A stretch of DNA of 5,650 nucleotides from Candidatus Adiutrix sp. GTDB lineage: Bacteria; Desulfobacterota; Desulfarculia; Adiutricales; Adiutricaceae. The DNA lies in contig JAITVE010000147.1 of the NCBI GenBank assembly GCA_031285975.1, positions 1 to 5,650 on the forward strand, read 5' to 3'. A program made the translations under genes and the position numbers. The notes under the pieces are model-generated. The model worked only from the letters and a program-made list of their open reading frames with translations. It had not been told where the DNA came from and did no database searches. Shown in pieces: positions 4,682 to 5,650 of this stretch (within the stretch, counting starts at the first letter, position 1; each line of letters opens with the position of its first letter).

Positions 4682-4733
4682 ATTGGGCAGAGCCCCATAC
4701 TAATCCAGATTCTTAGCCCGCGAAGCCACCCCC

Positions 4734-5366
4734 TCAAGCTGGGCCGTTCACCAGCAACCCCTCAGCCGCCCGGCGCGGGTCGGCGGCGGCGGCGATAGCC
4801 GAGATAACGGCCAGCCCGTCAAACCCCAAATCCCACACCTCGCCGGAATTTTCCACCGTCAAGCCGCCGATAGCCACGCAGGGGGCCCCCAGGGCCATAA
4901 TCTCCCGCGCTACGGCCCGGTCGAGCACGGTCACATCGTCCTTGCTGCCGGTGGCGAAAAGGGCACCCAGGCCCAGGTAGTCGGCCCCGGCGGCCAGGGC
5001 GGCCCGGGCGGCCTCCACGGTCTGCACCGAAACCCCCAGCACCGCGCTCTTCGGCAGCAGCCGGGCGGCGGCCGCCGCCGGGAGGTCGGACTGCCCGATG
5101 TGGAGCCCGTCCGCGCCGGTGGCCAGCACTAAATCCAGCCGGTCGTTGATGATGAAGAGGCGGTTCTCCCGAGCGCAGAGGGCCCGCAGTTCCAGGGCTT
5201 CCTCATATAAATCGCGGTCAGGCAAACCCTTTTCCCGCAGTTGCAGGGCCGTGGCCCCACCGGCGAAGGACTGGGCGGCCAATTCCCCCAAACTTCGCGG
5301 CGCGGCTTCGCGGCGGCCAGCCACCAGGGTCAGCCGGAGTTTTTGGCGCAGTTCCTGTGCTTCCAT
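4734..5366 (-). CDS. thiE: Thiamin phosphate synthase ThiE
   Basis: ThiE joins hydroxymethylpyrimidine diphosphate to hydroxyethylthiazole phosphate, giving thiamin phosphate in the cytoplasm. The 210-residue product has the TIM-barrel motifs of the family: QLREK (42-46), which binds the pyrimidine diphosphate; IINDR (72-76) with the Mg-binding Asp; GADGLHIGQSDL (84-95); DYLGLG (129-134); AIGGL (165-169); and a late VISAI (187-191). The loop after DYLGLG reads ALFATGSK, while many ThiE proteins have P-I/V-F/Y-P-T-x-T-K; the Thr-x-Ser/Thr hydroxyl pattern is kept. The ATG at 5366 shares its first base with the upstream thiM stop (TAATG), so translation is probably coupled. Length is normal and no truncation is seen. 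Confidence 0.96.
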   Translation of the reverse strand: MEAQELRQKLRLTLVAGRREAAPRSLGELAAQSFAGGATALQLREKGLPDRDLYEEALELRALCARENRLFIINDRLDLVLATGADGLHIGQSDLPAAAAARLLPKSAVLGVSVQTVEAARAALAAGADYLGLGALFATGSKDDVTVLDRAVAREIMALGAPCVAIGGLTVENSGEVWDLGFDGLAVISAIAAAADPRRAAEGLLVNGPA

Positions 5367-5650
5367 TAGGCGCCTCTCACGGCGGAGGCGGCCAAGTCGG
5401 CGGCGGTTATCCGGGCCAGGTGGTCGAAAATTTTCACCCGAAACGTCCCCAAACTGTTGTCATGCTTCAAATCCCCGGCGGCCCGCTCCCCGGCCAGGGC
5501 CAGGTGGGCCATGGCCGCCGCCGCAGCCGCCACGGGCTCAGCGGGGTTAGCCCCCACATAGGCCCCCACCAGGGCGCTCAACAGGCAGCCCGTGCCCGTG
5601 ACCTTGGTCAGCAAGGGGTGCCCGCCCTCGATAAACAGCGTTTCGCCGCC
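5366..5650 (-). CDS. thiM: Hydroxyethylthiazole kinase ThiM, C-terminal 94 residues (partial)
   Basis: ThiM phosphorylates hydroxyethylthiazole, a salvage step that supplies ThiE. The frame is open to the right edge and begins mid-protein with GGETLFIEGGHPLLTKVTGTGC. TGTGC (residues 18-22 of the visible part) is the family's anion-hole and catalytic motif, with the active-site Cys, followed by LLSALVGAYVGA. The C-terminal part has the expected helical Ala-rich stretch and KIFDHLARIT near the end. The start codon and any TPP riboswitch would lie right of position 5650. The gene overlaps thiE by one base, forming a thiM-thiE operon for thiazole salvage. A methionine at 5614 is internal and not the true start, since the catalytic core reads through it. 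Confidence 0.93.
   Translation of the reverse strand, partial: GGETLFIEGGHPLLTKVTGTGCLLSALVGAYVGANPAEPVAAAAAAMAHLALAGERAAGDLKHDNSLGTFRVKIFDHLARITAADLAASAVRGA

Larger units (their letters stand above)
4384..4733. other. Convergent rpoN/thiE intergenic region packed with hairpins
   Basis: No credible gene lies in these 350 bases. The plus-strand frame at 4389-4436 codes only 15 residues and lacks a ribosome-binding site. The region holds at least seven small stem-loops: 4442-4460, 4471-4492, 4558-4574, 4593-4616, 4616-4630, 4632-4653 and 4664-4679, plus a weaker one at 4682-4698. The first two and the 4632-4679 pair are inverted copies of one element. The stretch 4494-4553 shows no clear structure. 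Base composition is less GC-rich than the flanking genes in the two outer elements and very GC-rich between them. Confidence 0.85.

Overview
The window comes from a GC-rich, LPS-making Gram-negative bacterium. The gene content (lptC-lptA-lptB-rpoN beside a tRNA-tuf operon) and the GC-rich hairpin-forming spacers suggest a Desulfovibrio-like member of Desulfobacterota. That placement is inference from gene order and style; nothing here fixes the genus.

Layout. Positions 1-631, minus strand: a stable-RNA/translation operon reading tRNA-Tyr(GTA), tRNA-Gly(TCC), tRNA-Thr(GGT), then the start of tuf (EF-Tu), which runs off the left edge. This matches the tyrU-glyT-thrT-tufB order of E. coli. A strong promoter with an A/T-rich upstream element drives it. 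Positions 543-851 form a gene-free divergent control region with a second good sigma-70 promoter facing right. Positions 852-4383, plus strand: lptC, lptA, lptB and rpoN. The first three encode the inner-membrane tether/bitopic partner, periplasmic bridge and cytoplasmic ATPase of the LPS export machine. rpoN encodes sigma-54 and may have its own promoter in the 51-nt gap after lptB. Positions 4734-5650, minus strand: thiE and the 3' part of thiM, a thiamin salvage/synthesis pair overlapping by one base.

The most unusual stretch is the 350-nt convergent intergenic region (4384-4733). It is packed with small perfect or near-perfect hairpins. Two related two-hairpin elements (4440-4493 on plus, 4631-4681 on minus) lie in inverted orientation, each about 50-56 nt beyond the stop codon of its neighbouring gene and pointing the way that gene is transcribed. 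Their 33-nt cores share 29 bases, and the differences inside the longer stem keep pairing. Between them is a tandem GTCCAG-headed GC-rich hairpin pair and a further small hairpin. This is the best candidate here for an undescribed repeat or 3'-end RNA element.

What is ordinary: all protein genes belong to well-known families and look intact where complete. No insertion sequence, CRISPR array, toxin-antitoxin or defence gene is visible.
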